A stretch of DNA of 64,000 bases from CAZMNY01 sp964567745 (GTDB taxonomy: Bacteria > Planctomycetota > Planctomycetia > Pirellulales > Pirellulaceae): the NCBI GenBank assembly GCA_964567745.1, contig CAZMNY010000007.1:62001-126000 (forward strand), given 5' to 3'. Each line of letters begins with the position of its first letter. Position 1 is the stretch's first letter. The notes beneath the pieces are model-generated. The model saw only the letters and a list, made by a program, of their open reading frames with translations, was not told the DNA's origin and did no database searches. Positions 1-10,200 of the stretch are shown in pieces. The translations under genes and the position numbers were made by a program.

Positions 1-1030
1 TGGCGATGACGTTGCTGGGGTCCGCCGCGTCGACCTTCCAAGTCTCTTTTCCATCTTGAATTCGAAAGGCGCGAACCGAATCGCCATCGGCGGCCACCAC
101 TTGGTCACCGGCGTGGATGACAATCTTGGGGCTCACCATGTCGCCAAACTCGACGAAGATTTCGCCAGTCGCTGCGTCCAGCGCGACAGGCCGTTTCGCC
201 ATCACGGCAAAGAGCAAACGGTCCGAAGCGATTGGCCTTGCCGCATCTCTCGATAGCCGCGGCAATTCGAACTCTTGCGGATTGTTTTCGCCCTTCTTCG
301 TCAAGTTGCGGTGCCATAGCCGCAGGCCGTTAAAGCTGTCTCGAGAAAGGATGCCGCCATAGAAGTTTCGACCGCCGGCCGAGACCATGCCTTCCACTTC
401 CGACGTCGCGGCCGCAATCCAGCGGACGCGGTCGGGTGGTCCGACCATTGTGTCTTGTGAGACGGCATTGCCATCCGCCGCGTGCCGAGGGTGCGACCAA
501 TCGTCCATCGCCAAGGGCCGGGGCTTGCGAGCAACCACATGCGATTTCGTGTCGACGAGGGAATCGAAGCCAGCCTCCTCGAGTTCGGACTTCTGCAAAA
601 CCTTGTTGTCGGCGACCACAACTCGGCCATTTGGAGTCAAAACGCGAGCGAGTTCTTCCACTGGTACAGAGTAGTCACGGATGACGATCATGTTGACGAC
701 GTTTTCCGCGTAGGGGAGCCGAGTCTTGCTGGCTGCCTTTTCCGCCCAGACCAAACCGTATTGCCCTTCATCCCTCAACTTGGCTCGCGCCGCTTTAACG
801 GCGGACGAGTCCGGGTCGAGCACGTGAACGAGATAACGTCCGGTCAAACTGAGACGAGCGGCCGATTCCGTTTCACTGGCGCCGAGCTGAACGATCAAGC
901 CGCCGTGCAAGTCCGCCAACTCGGCCGGATTGAATTGCTGAGCCTGAGCTTTCTGCGCGCCGACGAACATGACGGCCCAAGCGGCAACGCCCACGATCGC
1001 GAGATGGGTTCGTGCTTTGAATCGGTTCAT
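1..1030 (-). CDS. Secreted methyltransferase-like / PQQ beta-propeller fusion protein (partial, C-terminus off window)
   Basis: The reverse strand is open from an ATG at 1030 to the window edge (343 codons seen), with no stop. The N-terminus (MNRFKARTHLAIVG, then a hydrophobic stretch ending near AQA) looks like a signal peptide. Residues of about 35-175 read like a SAM-dependent methyltransferase fold: a 'GGLIVQLGAS' strand-loop, 'YLVHVLDPD' as an acidic strand end, then 'LPYAENVVNMIVIRD' and 'LARVLTPNGRVVVAD'. From about residue 185 (DDWSHPRHAADGNAVS) onward it resembles the start of PQQ-like/BamB-type propellers ('WIAAATSEVEGMVSAGGRNFYG', 'RPVALDAATGEIFVEF', 'VRAFRIQDGKETWKVD'). Such fusions occur in planctomycetes. 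Methyl transfer is not shown, because the classical GxGxG loop is degenerate. It is divergent from the downstream sulfatase. Confidence 0.75.
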   Translation of the reverse strand, partial: MNRFKARTHLAIVGVAAWAVMFVGAQKAQAQQFNPAELADLHGGLIVQLGASETESAARLSLTGRYLVHVLDPDSSAVKAARAKLRDEGQYGLVWAEKAASKTRLPYAENVVNMIVIRDYSVPVEELARVLTPNGRVVVADNKVLQKSELEEAGFDSLVDTKSHVVARKPRPLAMDDWSHPRHAADGNAVSQDTMVGPPDRVRWIAAATSEVEGMVSAGGRNFYGGILSRDSFNGLRLWHRNLTKKGENNPQEFELPRLSRDAARPIASDRLLFAVMAKRPVALDAATGEIFVEFGDMVSPKIVIHAGDQVVAADGDSVRAFRIQDGKETWKVDAADPSNVIA

Positions 1031-1355
1031 GATGCACACCGTGTTCTAGCCATTGGTTGGGAATCGGAACTCGCATTGTAGCAAGCCAGCATCGGCTCGC
1101 ACTAAAACTCCAACAATCGGCCCGTGGCTGGGGCATTCTGCAGCATCCTGGCGCAGTGGCCGTTTCCGAGCTTAATTTGATGGCTAGCGCACGCTCTGTC
1201 ACCGGTCAGCGTCGCAACAAACGGCGGCGTGATGATGCACCACAAAACATCACTGCGGCAGGATGCCCCAGCCACGGTTGTGTGGCTAGAATGCAGTTGC
1301 CCCTAAGGTGCGCCCTTGGATGACATGATTGACTCTCAACGACTGGATCGAATCG
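1031..1355. other. Intergenic region between divergent genes
   Basis: This 325-base gap lies between the propeller gene (leftward) and the first sulfatase (rightward). It must hold the divergent promoters, but I see no convincing -35/-10 pair, hairpin or small gene. An in-frame TTG at 1329 could extend the sulfatase by nine codons. Confidence 0.4.
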
Positions 1356-3284
1356 ATGAAATACTCCTGTTTTCTCTTGGCCATTACCTTCCTTGGCGCC
1401 AACCATCTTGCGGCGAACGCTGCGGACGCCAAGAAGCCAAACGTCGTTTACATCATGTCAGATGAGCTTGCCTATTATGAGCTTTCGCACATGGGCAACC
1501 AGCGAATCCGTACGCCCAGAATCGACGCGATGGCGGCTGAGGGGATGCGATTTACACACGCGCTAGCCAGCTCGCCCGTTTGCGCGCCGCTGCGTTGCAA
1601 CTTGATGACTGGAAAGCACGCCGGTCATGCATCGGTACGAGCCAATGATGGCGGCACACCGTTGCGAGCAGGCGAGCCGACGATCGCTTCGATCCTCAAG
1701 GACGTCGGCTACGCCACGGGCGGATTCGGCAAGTGGGGCGTCGGCGGACGCGATTCAACAGGCGTTCCGGAAAAGCATGGCTTCGACGTCTTCTACGGAT
1801 ACTACGACCAGGTTCATGCTCACTCGTTTTACCCGCCCTACCTGATTCGCAATAGCGAAGAGGTTGTTCTCGACGGCAATCGCGGCGGGCGAACCGGCAA
1901 GACTTACTCGCACTACACCATCATGGATGAAGCGGTTGAATTCATCCGCGACAACAAGGATCGTCCGTTCTTCTGTTATTTGCCCATCACGCCGCCTCAC
2001 GGGATGTACGACATTCCCGCCGATGATCCGGCATGGCGGCAGTACGAGAACGACAAATGGATGAACGACGCCAACGTTTCTCAAGAAGCGAAAAACTACG
2101 CGGCGATGGTCACGATGGTCGATAACAACGTCGGGCAGATTCTCGATCTTCTGAAAGAGTTGAAACTCGAAGACAACACGATTGTTTTCTTTACCGGCGA
2201 CAACGGCGGGCAGGATCGGTTTCGTAGTCGAGACTATCCGCGAGGCTACTTTAGTCCGAACGTCGATCCGAAAACGGGCGTCGAGTTTCGCGGCGGCAAA
2301 GGAAATCTTTACGAGGGCGGCCTGCGAATTCCCACGATCGTTCGTTGGCCTGGAAAAGTGAAGCAAGGCGTCGTCAGCGATCTCGTTTTCTACCAGCCGG
2401 ACATTTTTCCCACGTTGAGCGAGCTGGCGGGTGCGAAGACGCCAAGCGACGTCGACGGCCTATCCATTCTGCCAGAGATTCTCGGTGCCGAGACCGTGGG
2501 TCGAAAGCAAGAGCAGCACGAGTTTCTTTACTGGGAGTACGGTTCGCAGGTCGCTGTTCGGATTGGAAGTTGGAAGGCGATCAAAGTGAAGAATGCGCCC
2601 TGGGCTCTCTACGACTTGACCCAAGACGTTAGCGAGACAAAGGATGTGGCGGATCAACACCCCGAGCTAATCGAGCGAGTGGCCAAATTGGCCGAACAAT
2701 CGCACGAACCGGTTCGAGCCGGCACGTTCAGCGATCGTACTCGGCACGAACGCGACCGGAAGGCCAAGTGGGGTACAACGCGACCTGAAGCCGATAACTA
2801 TCGCCGCCGTCGAAATCGAATTGAAGACAAAGACCTGATTCCGGCCGAGCGAATGAAACTGCTCCGATTCAGCAGCGAGAACCACGGCAACGATCGTCGA
2901 GCCGCTTATGCCATCGACGGTAATTCACGCACTGTTTGGCACTCGCAATTCAATCCGAAACTCGTCAAGCATCCACACGAGTTGGTCATCGACCTCGGCG
3001 CCACGTGCGAAATTGGCGGCTTTCGCTACCTGGCCCGTCAAGACGGCGGATACAACGGTGCGTTCGCCAAAACCGAATTCTGCGTCAGCGATTCCGCGGA
3101 GGAATTCTCAGAACCAGTCGCCCGCGCGACATTCAAAAAAATCCGCACTGCCCAAGCGGCCGACTTGGCCAAGCCGGTTCGCGGGCGCTACGTATTGATT
3201 CGAATCCTATCGGAGGTCAACGGCGGACCATGGGCGTCCGCTGCAGAGATCGGCGTTGTCGGCACAGCGAAACCGAAAGACTGA
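1356..3284 (+). CDS. Sulfatase (arylsulfatase type) with C-terminal discoidin-like domain
   Basis: This is an exported sulfate-ester hydrolase of the alkaline-phosphatase superfamily, likely acting on sulfated polysaccharides in the periplasm or outside the cell. A signal peptide (MKYSCFLLAITFLGANHLAA) precedes 'NVVYIMSDELAYYE', the N-terminal metal-binding strand. The formylglycine motif is CAPLR, with the Cys at residue 76, fitting CxPxR, so it needs a formylglycine-generating enzyme from elsewhere. 'GKWGVGG' and 'VFFTGDNGGQ' are further sulfatase blocks. From about residue 510 the tail ('RAAYAIDGNSRTVWHSQF', 'HELVIDLGA') is F5/8 type C/discoidin-like, suggesting carbohydrate binding. I prefer the ATG at 1356, because it directly starts the signal peptide, over a TTG nine codons upstream. 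Substrate unknown. Confidence 0.93.
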   Translation: MKYSCFLLAITFLGANHLAANAADAKKPNVVYIMSDELAYYELSHMGNQRIRTPRIDAMAAEGMRFTHALASSPVCAPLRCNLMTGKHAGHASVRANDGGTPLRAGEPTIASILKDVGYATGGFGKWGVGGRDSTGVPEKHGFDVFYGYYDQVHAHSFYPPYLIRNSEEVVLDGNRGGRTGKTYSHYTIMDEAVEFIRDNKDRPFFCYLPITPPHGMYDIPADDPAWRQYENDKWMNDANVSQEAKNYAAMVTMVDNNVGQILDLLKELKLEDNTIVFFTGDNGGQDRFRSRDYPRGYFSPNVDPKTGVEFRGGKGNLYEGGLRIPTIVRWPGKVKQGVVSDLVFYQPDIFPTLSELAGAKTPSDVDGLSILPEILGAETVGRKQEQHEFLYWEYGSQVAVRIGSWKAIKVKNAPWALYDLTQDVSETKDVADQHPELIERVAKLAEQSHEPVRAGTFSDRTRHERDRKAKWGTTRPEADNYRRRRNRIEDKDLIPAERMKLLRFSSENHGNDRRAAYAIDGNSRTVWHSQFNPKLVKHPHELVIDLGATCEIGGFRYLARQDGGYNGAFAKTEFCVSDSAEEFSEPVARATFKKIRTAQAADLAKPVRGRYVLIRILSEVNGGPWASAAEIGVVGTAKPKD

Positions 3285-3369
3285 GTCGACAGCGAGCCGG
3301 GAACGTGGTCCAGCTCGCATGGTTTCGGTTGGCCACCCAATCCTCGTCCCGACGATTCGCGTCGCCCCA

Positions 3370-3470
3370 CGCACCTGCTTGGCCAACGGCCAACCTCATC
3401 GTAGCATGGCGTAACCCCCCAGGGTTATTTCAATGCAAAGTGCAAAGTGAAGAATGCAAAGTGCGAAATG
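3370..3470 (+). repeat. Composite dispersed repeat: family C then family A
   Basis: Family C (3370-3426) carries the small hairpin TTGGCCAACGGCCAA, then 'CCTCATCGTAGC', and ends in a second inverted repeat (TAACCC/GGGTTA). Relatives lie at 15037-15250 and 23009-23070. Family A (3434-3470) is a series of imperfect GTGCAAAGTG/AATGCAAAGTG copies, closely matched at 22906-22930 and 33964-33993. The pair fills the gap between the sulfatase and the GlpT-like gene. Confidence 0.7.
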
Positions 3471-3534
3471 GGAAGAAGGCGCCAACGAGTCGATCTCGTT
3501 CGGTGAATCATGTTCTCGCGTTAAGTTTCGCGAT

Positions 3535-4873
3535 CTACTTGGCGGCTCTCTTTTCCGCTTGCACCGTCAAGGCTGTGAGGATGATCGACATGACGGCTGC
3601 GCCGATGATAAGCGCGAAGCCGGCGTCCCAACCGGCCGTATCGACGGCGTACCCAATCAGCACGCTTGCCGATAGCGATCCGCCAACGTAGCCGAACAAG
3701 CCGGTGAAGCCAGCGGCAGTTCCGGCTGCTTTCTTCGGAACCAAGTCGATCGCGAAAACGCCAATCAGCATTACGGGACCGTAGATCAGAAACCCAATCG
3801 CGATCAGCATCGCAATGTCGATGCTCGGATTTCCAGGCGGATTCAACCAATAGGCGACAAGGCAAATCGCCGTCAGCACCATATAGATGATGACCGCCGG
3901 AGCTCGGCGGCCGTCAAAAAAATCGATCGGATAGAAAACCGCATACGATCGTGCCTGGAATCCCTGCCCATTCATACAAAGCGTACGCCCAACTTGAGTC
4001 ATCAAAGGAGAAGCCCTTTTCCTCCTTGAGATACGTTGGTGCCCAATCGAGCACGCCGTAACGCACAAGGTAGACAAAGGCGTTGGTCACCGCGATCGCC
4101 CAAAGCAACTTGTTGTTGAGAACGTAATCGAAGAAAATTTCTGTTGCGGAAAACTCCTTCTCATGGCTGCCCTTGTATTCGAACGATGTCGGGAAATCCT
4201 GTTTGTACTCCTCAATTGACGGGAGACTTTGCGACTGAGGAGTGTCTCTAACGGTCACAAAAATGAAGACCGCGACGACCATCGCAATCATTCCGTGGAA
4301 GTAGAGGATGGAGTGCCAATCGGAGGCGAACCAAGCCATCGCCAAAATCGCCAGTGGTCCCACGAGTCCGCCGCCGACGTTGTGGGCGACATTCCAGAAC
4401 GCCATCCAAATCCCACGCTCGCCATGCGAAAACCAATGGACCATCACCCGGCCGCTCGGCGGCCATCCCATCCCTTGAAACCAGCCGTTCAGCAACAACA
4501 GCCCGAACATCATGCCGACCGAAGCCGTCGCGATCGGGACGAAGCCCATGAAGAGCATGATCCCCGCGCTGCATACAAGCCCAAGCGACATGAACGTTCG
4601 CGCGTTGCTGCGGTCCGACACGCTGCCCATAAAAAACTTGGACAGCCCGTAGGCAATCGACACGCCGGAGAGAGCCAGCCCCAACTCGGTCTTGGAGAAT
4701 CCTTCGTCGATCAGATGAGGCATGACGAGGGAAAAGTTCTTGCGCACCAAGTAGTAGCCGGCGTACCCGACGAAGATCCCGACAAACACTTGAAGACGCA
4801 GTCGCAGATATTCGGAGTCAACGTCGCCGCTCGATTTGGGGCGATGGGCGGGCGGTCTCAATAATCCGATCAT
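3535..4873 (-). pseudogene. GlpT-like MFS organophosphate transporter, frameshifted
   Basis: This is a 12-helix major facilitator of the OPA/GlpT type, which exchange sugar or glycerol phosphates for phosphate at the inner membrane. The first frame runs from ATG 4873 ('VFVGIFVGYAGYYLVRKNFS', 'SDRSNARTFMSLGL', 'LNGWFQGMGWPPSGR' are typical OPA blocks) to a TGA at 3914-3916, just after 'GFLSDRFF'. The protein then continues without loss in the next frame ('DGRRAPAVIIYMVL') to the TAG at 3535. The break is a run of seven A (3916-3922; T on the coding strand); six would restore 'SDRFFDGRRAPA'. It may be a real lesion, a sequencing error, or transcriptional slippage on the homopolymer. Upstream in-frame codons reach 5038, but the homology starts after 4873. 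Substrate is inferred only from family. Confidence 0.85.
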
Positions 4874-5239
4874 GACGCTCGCTTTTCGTTCCCATCGGTT
4901 CCACTGCCCGTCGCTAAGATGCCCGCCGTAAGATGCCTCTCCGGACATCGAGAGGGCTCCCAGGATAGCATCCGGCGCGGCCCGCCGTCCGAACCGATTC
5001 GCCGATCTCGCAAAGTGACGCGGCCAAGCGTTATCCATGCGGCATTACGATCACTCGCGTACTTGTCTTGGCATGCCGTAGCGGTGGGCCTCAGCCCAAG
5101 TGCGAATTGGAATTACGGTTATCTGGCGTTTCAGAAACACAAAGCAGAATAAACTTCTAGAATCGTCTGAGAGTGATCGCGATTCGTCTCTTTCGCGTGA
5201 TTCGTTCTTTCACGGCCAATTCAATTGTTGGAGCACCAA
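4874..5239. other. Intergenic region between divergent GlpT-like and M81 genes
   Basis: This 366-base stretch contains no gene I can support. It should contain the promoters of both divergent genes. I see no clear -35/-10 pair or operator. Confidence 0.35.
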
Positions 5240-6727
5240 ATGCGAATCGCCATCGCGGGCATCCTTCACGAAACCAGCACATGCGTCGACTCGCCAACGT
5301 CGATGGAGCAATTCGAGTTTGATCGCGGAGTGATTCGCGGTGCGGATGTGTTGGAGCGGTTTCGTGGGACGAATGTCTGCACGGGCGGCTTCATCGAGGG
5401 CGCCGAGCGATTTGGGTTTCAACTTGTGCCGCTACTGCGGGCGTCGGCGTTCCCCAACGGGTTGATTGTTCGCGAGGACTATGAGTCGTTGAAGCAGGAA
5501 GCGCTGAATCGGTTGGAGCAAGCCGAACGCGATGGCGGGCCGGTCGACGGCGTACTTCTCGACTTGCACGGCGCTATGGTGATCGACGGAATCGACGACG
5601 GCGACGGAGATGTCATCGAGGCGTTTCGAAACTATCTTGGACCCGATCGTCCGATCGTTGTAACCCAAGACCTGCATGGCAATCACACTCGAGCTCGTGT
5701 TGCCGCCGCCGATGCCTTGGTTGGATTCGATACGTTCCCGCATGTCGATATGGCTGAGCGCGGCGTCGAATCGGCTGAGATCATTGCTCGTACCGTTCGC
5801 GGCGAGATTTCACCTCGAGGCGCCATTCGCCAATTGCCTCTGTTTTGGGCCACCATCCGGCAGGTCACTGCGCTGCCGCCCATGGATGACGTCTTGCGTC
5901 GAGTGCACGAAATTGAATCGCGGCCAGGAATCATCTCGGCGACGATCGCAACAGGATTCCCTTGGGCCGATGTGCCGGAAGCTGGGACGTCTGTGATCGT
6001 GGTTGCCGATGGCGACGACAAGTTGGCTCAACGCGCTGCCGATGAACTTGGCGATTGGATTTGGCAGCAACGGCAGCAATGGTACGCGCCGCCAGTCACC
6101 GTTCGTGAGGGAATTCAGCGCGGCGAGGCGAATGGCGAGTACCCAATCATTCTGGCCGATCACGCGGACAACACGGGCGGCGGCTCGCCCGGCGATTCGA
6201 CGGAAGTGTTGCAGACGTTTCTCGACCTCAACCTCGACGACGCCCTGATCCTCTACCTAGTCGATCACGACGTCGTCGCGCAAGCTCATCGGGCCGGCGT
6301 GGGAAATCGCCTCGAAATTTCTTTGGGCGGAAAATCGTCTCCCGTCCAAGGTCGTCCTGTGTTGGCCGAAGCGGAAGTGGTTGCGATTTCGGATGGCGCG
6401 TTCGCCTACGATGGACCGATGTTCGCCGGCTTGACGGGTTCGATGGGCGTCTCGGCCTGGTTGCGAATCAAGGGAGTCAGCGTTGTCGTCGTGACCGCTC
6501 GGGAGCAGCCGTTTGACATGGCCTTTGCTCGCTCACTCGGGATCGATTGCGCCAAGATGAAGTACATCAGCGTCAAATCCGCCGCTCACTTTCGCGCCGC
6601 CTTTGGTCCGATCGCGGGCAGCATTCACAACATCGACGCGGCGGGCATTCACACGCATGATTTTCGCGAGCTGCCGTCGAGCAAGCGAACGCGCGAGATC
6701 TTTCCTGTCGAGCTTCGGCCCGACTAG
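5240..6727 (+). CDS. M81 family metallopeptidase (MlrC-like)
   Basis: About 495 residues, the usual length for the M81/microcystinase C family: an N-terminal M81 domain (roughly 1-290) and a C-terminal MlrC domain. Seen motifs include 'GILHETSTC' at the N-terminus and the histidine/acid clusters 'LLDLHGAMV', 'TQDLHGNHT' and 'DTFPHVDMAERG', which fit the zinc-binding region. 'DHADNTGGGSPGDST' is a hallmark of the C-terminal half. Family members are hydrolases of peptides or small amides; the true substrate here is unknown. I chose ATG 5240 because it directly precedes 'RIAIAGILHE', rather than the TTG at 5225. Its stop overlaps the stop of the convergent VOC gene by four bases. Confidence 0.9.
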   Translation: MRIAIAGILHETSTCVDSPTSMEQFEFDRGVIRGADVLERFRGTNVCTGGFIEGAERFGFQLVPLLRASAFPNGLIVREDYESLKQEALNRLEQAERDGGPVDGVLLDLHGAMVIDGIDDGDGDVIEAFRNYLGPDRPIVVTQDLHGNHTRARVAAADALVGFDTFPHVDMAERGVESAEIIARTVRGEISPRGAIRQLPLFWATIRQVTALPPMDDVLRRVHEIESRPGIISATIATGFPWADVPEAGTSVIVVADGDDKLAQRAADELGDWIWQQRQQWYAPPVTVREGIQRGEANGEYPIILADHADNTGGGSPGDSTEVLQTFLDLNLDDALILYLVDHDVVAQAHRAGVGNRLEISLGGKSSPVQGRPVLAEAEVVAISDGAFAYDGPMFAGLTGSMGVSAWLRIKGVSVVVVTAREQPFDMAFARSLGIDCAKMKYISVKSAAHFRAAFGPIAGSIHNIDAAGIHTHDFRELPSSKRTREIFPVELRPD

Positions 6728-7176
6728 ACGTTGACATACCAGCGCTGCAATTCGACGATGTTGCCTTCCGGGTCAGCCATGTATTGAAAGATCAAACGGC
6801 CGGCGTCGGGCACCGTGATTTCGGTCAATTCCCCAACCACCTTGCCGCTGTGGGCGAGCACCTCGTCCGCTTTCGATTTGACGTCGTCGACAGCGAAAGC
6901 GATGTGAGAAAAGCCAGGCGTGTTGGGACGAATGGCCGGCTTGTTCGGCATCGAATCGTAACCGAACAGCTCAAGCGTCGGTCCGTCGTCGCCGTATCCG
7001 GGCAGTCGCAGATGGACACCGGTGAGGTGGGAGTCGTTGAGTCCCGTAGCTCGGTCAAGCCAGTCGCCCGAATAGTCACGCTCGGGCGGTGCCGGCACGC
7101 ATTCGAACACATCGCGGTAGAATTGGGCGAGGCGCCGCCAGTCGTTTGCAATCAAATTCGCATGAACAAACTTCAT
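6724..7176 (-). CDS. VOC family (glyoxalase/bleomycin-resistance fold) protein
   Basis: A single VOC domain of 150 residues. It begins 'MKFVHANLIANDWRRLAQFY', with the paired beta-alpha-beta-beta-beta modules ending in 'ADPEGNIVELQRWY', the usual metal-binding Glu segment; a His is present in 'GFSHIAFAVDDV'. Such proteins are metal-dependent lyases, isomerases or dioxygenases, or binding proteins; the reaction cannot be told from sequence. ATG 7176 is chosen because the 42 upstream in-frame codons are not VOC-like. It is convergent with the M81 gene (tail overlap of four bases) and lies downstream of the PVC-type heme protein on the same strand, so co-transcription is possible. Confidence 0.85.
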   Translation of the reverse strand: MKFVHANLIANDWRRLAQFYRDVFECVPAPPERDYSGDWLDRATGLNDSHLTGVHLRLPGYGDDGPTLELFGYDSMPNKPAIRPNTPGFSHIAFAVDDVKSKADEVLAHSGKVVGELTEITVPDAGRLIFQYMADPEGNIVELQRWYVNV

Positions 7177-7241
7177 CGGGTGTCGGGACCTCACGTGTTT
7201 TTTGTGATTGCAACCAGCGGCCGGTTTTTGACGTTGCAAAA

Positions 7242-10200
7242 CTACTTTTTCAAATTCAGCAGGAACGCGAGCAGATCGGCCATCTGCTGCTGATCGATCC
7301 ACTTCTCCAATCCTTCGGGCATCAGCGACTTTCCGGAACCGATGATCTCGTCGATATTCTGACGCAGAATTGTCTCCTGCACGTTTTCCGCTCGTTTTAG
7401 AGTGATGCTTGTCGGCGATTCGCTGGCGATGAGCCCCGAGACGACTCGGCCCGAGTTGAGCACGATGATGTACTGCGTGTAATTCGCCAGCACTTCGCGA
7501 TTCGGGTCGAGCACCTGAATCATCAGCGCATCCGGCGTGCGGTTTTGGATGGTCGCCAGATTCGGTCCGACGTCGTGCCCTCGACCACTAACCTTGTGGC
7601 ACGTTCGACAATTTTTTTCGAAGACCTTCGCGCCTCGCGTGGCGTCTCCGGTCATAATCGACGCCAGCTTGTAACGATCGAGCACTTCGCGTCGCGGGCT
7701 CGGCTCAGCGGACCCAAACAGCGTGGCGGCGCGGTTACGAATAGAGGCATCGGCGTGTTTCACAAGCCGAGCTTTTCGAATCGGTGAAATATAGGTTGGA
7801 GAAACTTGCTCGCTTTCAATCGCGTCGAGCAAGGCAACCGTCCACTCGGGTCGTCCGAGCAGCGTCTCGACCACCTCGCCCCGCACCGACGGCGACAGGC
7901 CCTGCCAAGCGGCGACAAGCGATTCTGACACCGCTGCCTGAGAAAACCCACCGAGCGCCTGCACGGCGGCCAGCTGCACGACCGGAGGTTGTCGCGAGTC
8001 GAGCATTTCAGTGAGTGGCTCGGCGACGTCGTCAAAGCGGCCATGAGTGAGCATCTCGATGGCTGGTTGCTTCTGTTTCGCGTTGGCGCTGCGGTTGGCT
8101 AGCGTTTTTTTTGCGCTATCGATCAGGCCGCCCAGCATTTCCGCCGCCGCGGTTGACTCCTGCAAGTATCGACCGAGACCCGACCTCGATCGGCGAAGTC
8201 CTTCGCCGATCCCGAGCACAATGGTTCGCCGCACGACTGGCGACTTGCCGCCTGGACTCGACTCGAGCAATTTTAACACTCGAATTACACTATCGGTGTT
8301 GTCTCGACCTCCTACCACGAGCGACAGTTGTCGGAGGAATTGTCGACCTGTCGTGCTCGCTGAAAACTTTTCGTCGGCAAGCAGCGACTCCAGCATGCCA
8401 TCGGCTTGTCGGAGTGAGGAACTGAGCACAGCCGTTCTCATCCATGAGTCGCCGGCATCCCGTTTGGCAATGTCGGCGAGGGCGACGGCGGCGTGTGGAT
8501 CGTCCGTCTCGCCCAAACTGAAGGCGACTTGAAACCGCACTCGCTGATTGTCATCTCGAGCGAGTGCTGCGACAAGTTTCAACAATCGGAGACTCGGTTC
8601 GCGGGCGCTTTGAGTCGAGTCGGAGCGAGGCAACATCGGTTCGGCCAGCCGTACTGCGTGCTCTCGGACTCCGAATGAACGAGACCTCAATGCGCGAGCG
8701 AGCGATTCTGAATCCAGGGCGTCGAGTCCTTGTAGGGCGTGCAGCGCGTGTAGCTGAGCCAATTCCGAATCGGACTCGCGAATCAGCGCGCGCAGCGGTT
8801 CGATGGCAGCATTGTCCTGGCGTTCGAACAGAAGCCGTCCAGCCGTATCTCGCCACCATCCATTAGGGTTGCCCAATTGGCTGACAAGCTCGGCTGTCGA
8901 AGCTGAACCGAGTTTCGGCGGCGGCGGCGTTTTGAATCCGGGTGGAGCGAGCCGATAGATCCGGCCGCGATCCGAACCGCTGAGCAAATCGATCTTGGCG
9001 ATGATCTCATCGGGGAGCGAATCGGGCGTCTCAATGACTTCGCGGTACATATCGATAATGTGCAGCGTTCCATCGGGCGCGTTGATCATATTGGCGGGCC
9101 GAAACCAGTTGTCGCGAGAGCGGACCATTTCGGTTTCTTTGTCCGCGCGTTGCGACATGAAGCTCACGCCGTCGGCGTGCATTGTTCGCCGATGAATCAA
9201 GTTGCTCTGCACATCACCGACGAACAGATTGCCTCGATACTTTTCGGGATACGCTGCGCCTCGATAGATTGTGACTCCAGTACACGCCGTGAAGACATCG
9301 TGGGCGACGTACGGCGCAGCCCAATTTCGTTTCTGCGCCAGCCGAAGTTTGGAACGAACCAACCGCCACGGCTCCGCTGGGCTCGCGCGGTAGACACGGC
9401 CTCCTGTCCAAATGTTTCGCCTCACGGCGGGCACGGGGAGATACGGATTTCGCGCCAGATATCGAGCCGGCAAGATAACGTGGACTGCGGGCTTGGAGTT
9501 TTGACAGATGAATCGGTTGTTCCAATCGTCGAATGTGTTTCCGAATTGCTCTGATCCCGAAATTGCCTCAAACGCGACTGCGGGAGTGGCTGGAACAACA
9601 AGCGACGGGCGAAAACGAAAGTCCCTGCCGCGCAGCGAAACGGCTCGAGCAGTCGGTTGGTCGGCTGGACGAATCTCGCCGCCGCTATTGGAACCGGCGC
9701 CGTAAATCCAACCGTCCAGGCCCCAGATCAAATTGTTCGCCGTGCCTTCTTCGTTGTTGAAGCCGAACCCAGTGTAGACCTTTTCCTTGACATCCGCCGC
9801 GCCGTCTCCGTCCGTGTCCTTGAGATACCACAAATCGGGCGCCGCCATGACGAACACGCCGCCGTTCCAAGGGCAGATTCCAGTCGGCCATTCGAGTCCG
9901 TCAACAAACACTTGGCTGTCGCCGTAAACGCCGTCCCCATCCTTGTCGTGAAGCAAACGTATCCGACCGCTCGCTCGCTTTCCCTTGACCGCAAAGTGGG
10001 GAAACTTCAGGTACTCCGCCGCATACATCAGGCCGTTCGCATCGTAGGCGATGACGATCGGTTCAAGCACATCGGGTTCGTGAGCTACGAGCTGCATCTG
10101 AAATCCGTCGATCACTTTGAACGTGTCGACGGCCGCGCTTGGCTCCGTTGGGGGAACTCGCAGGCTTTTCGGATCGGCATTCGTCGCCTGCTCGTCCACA

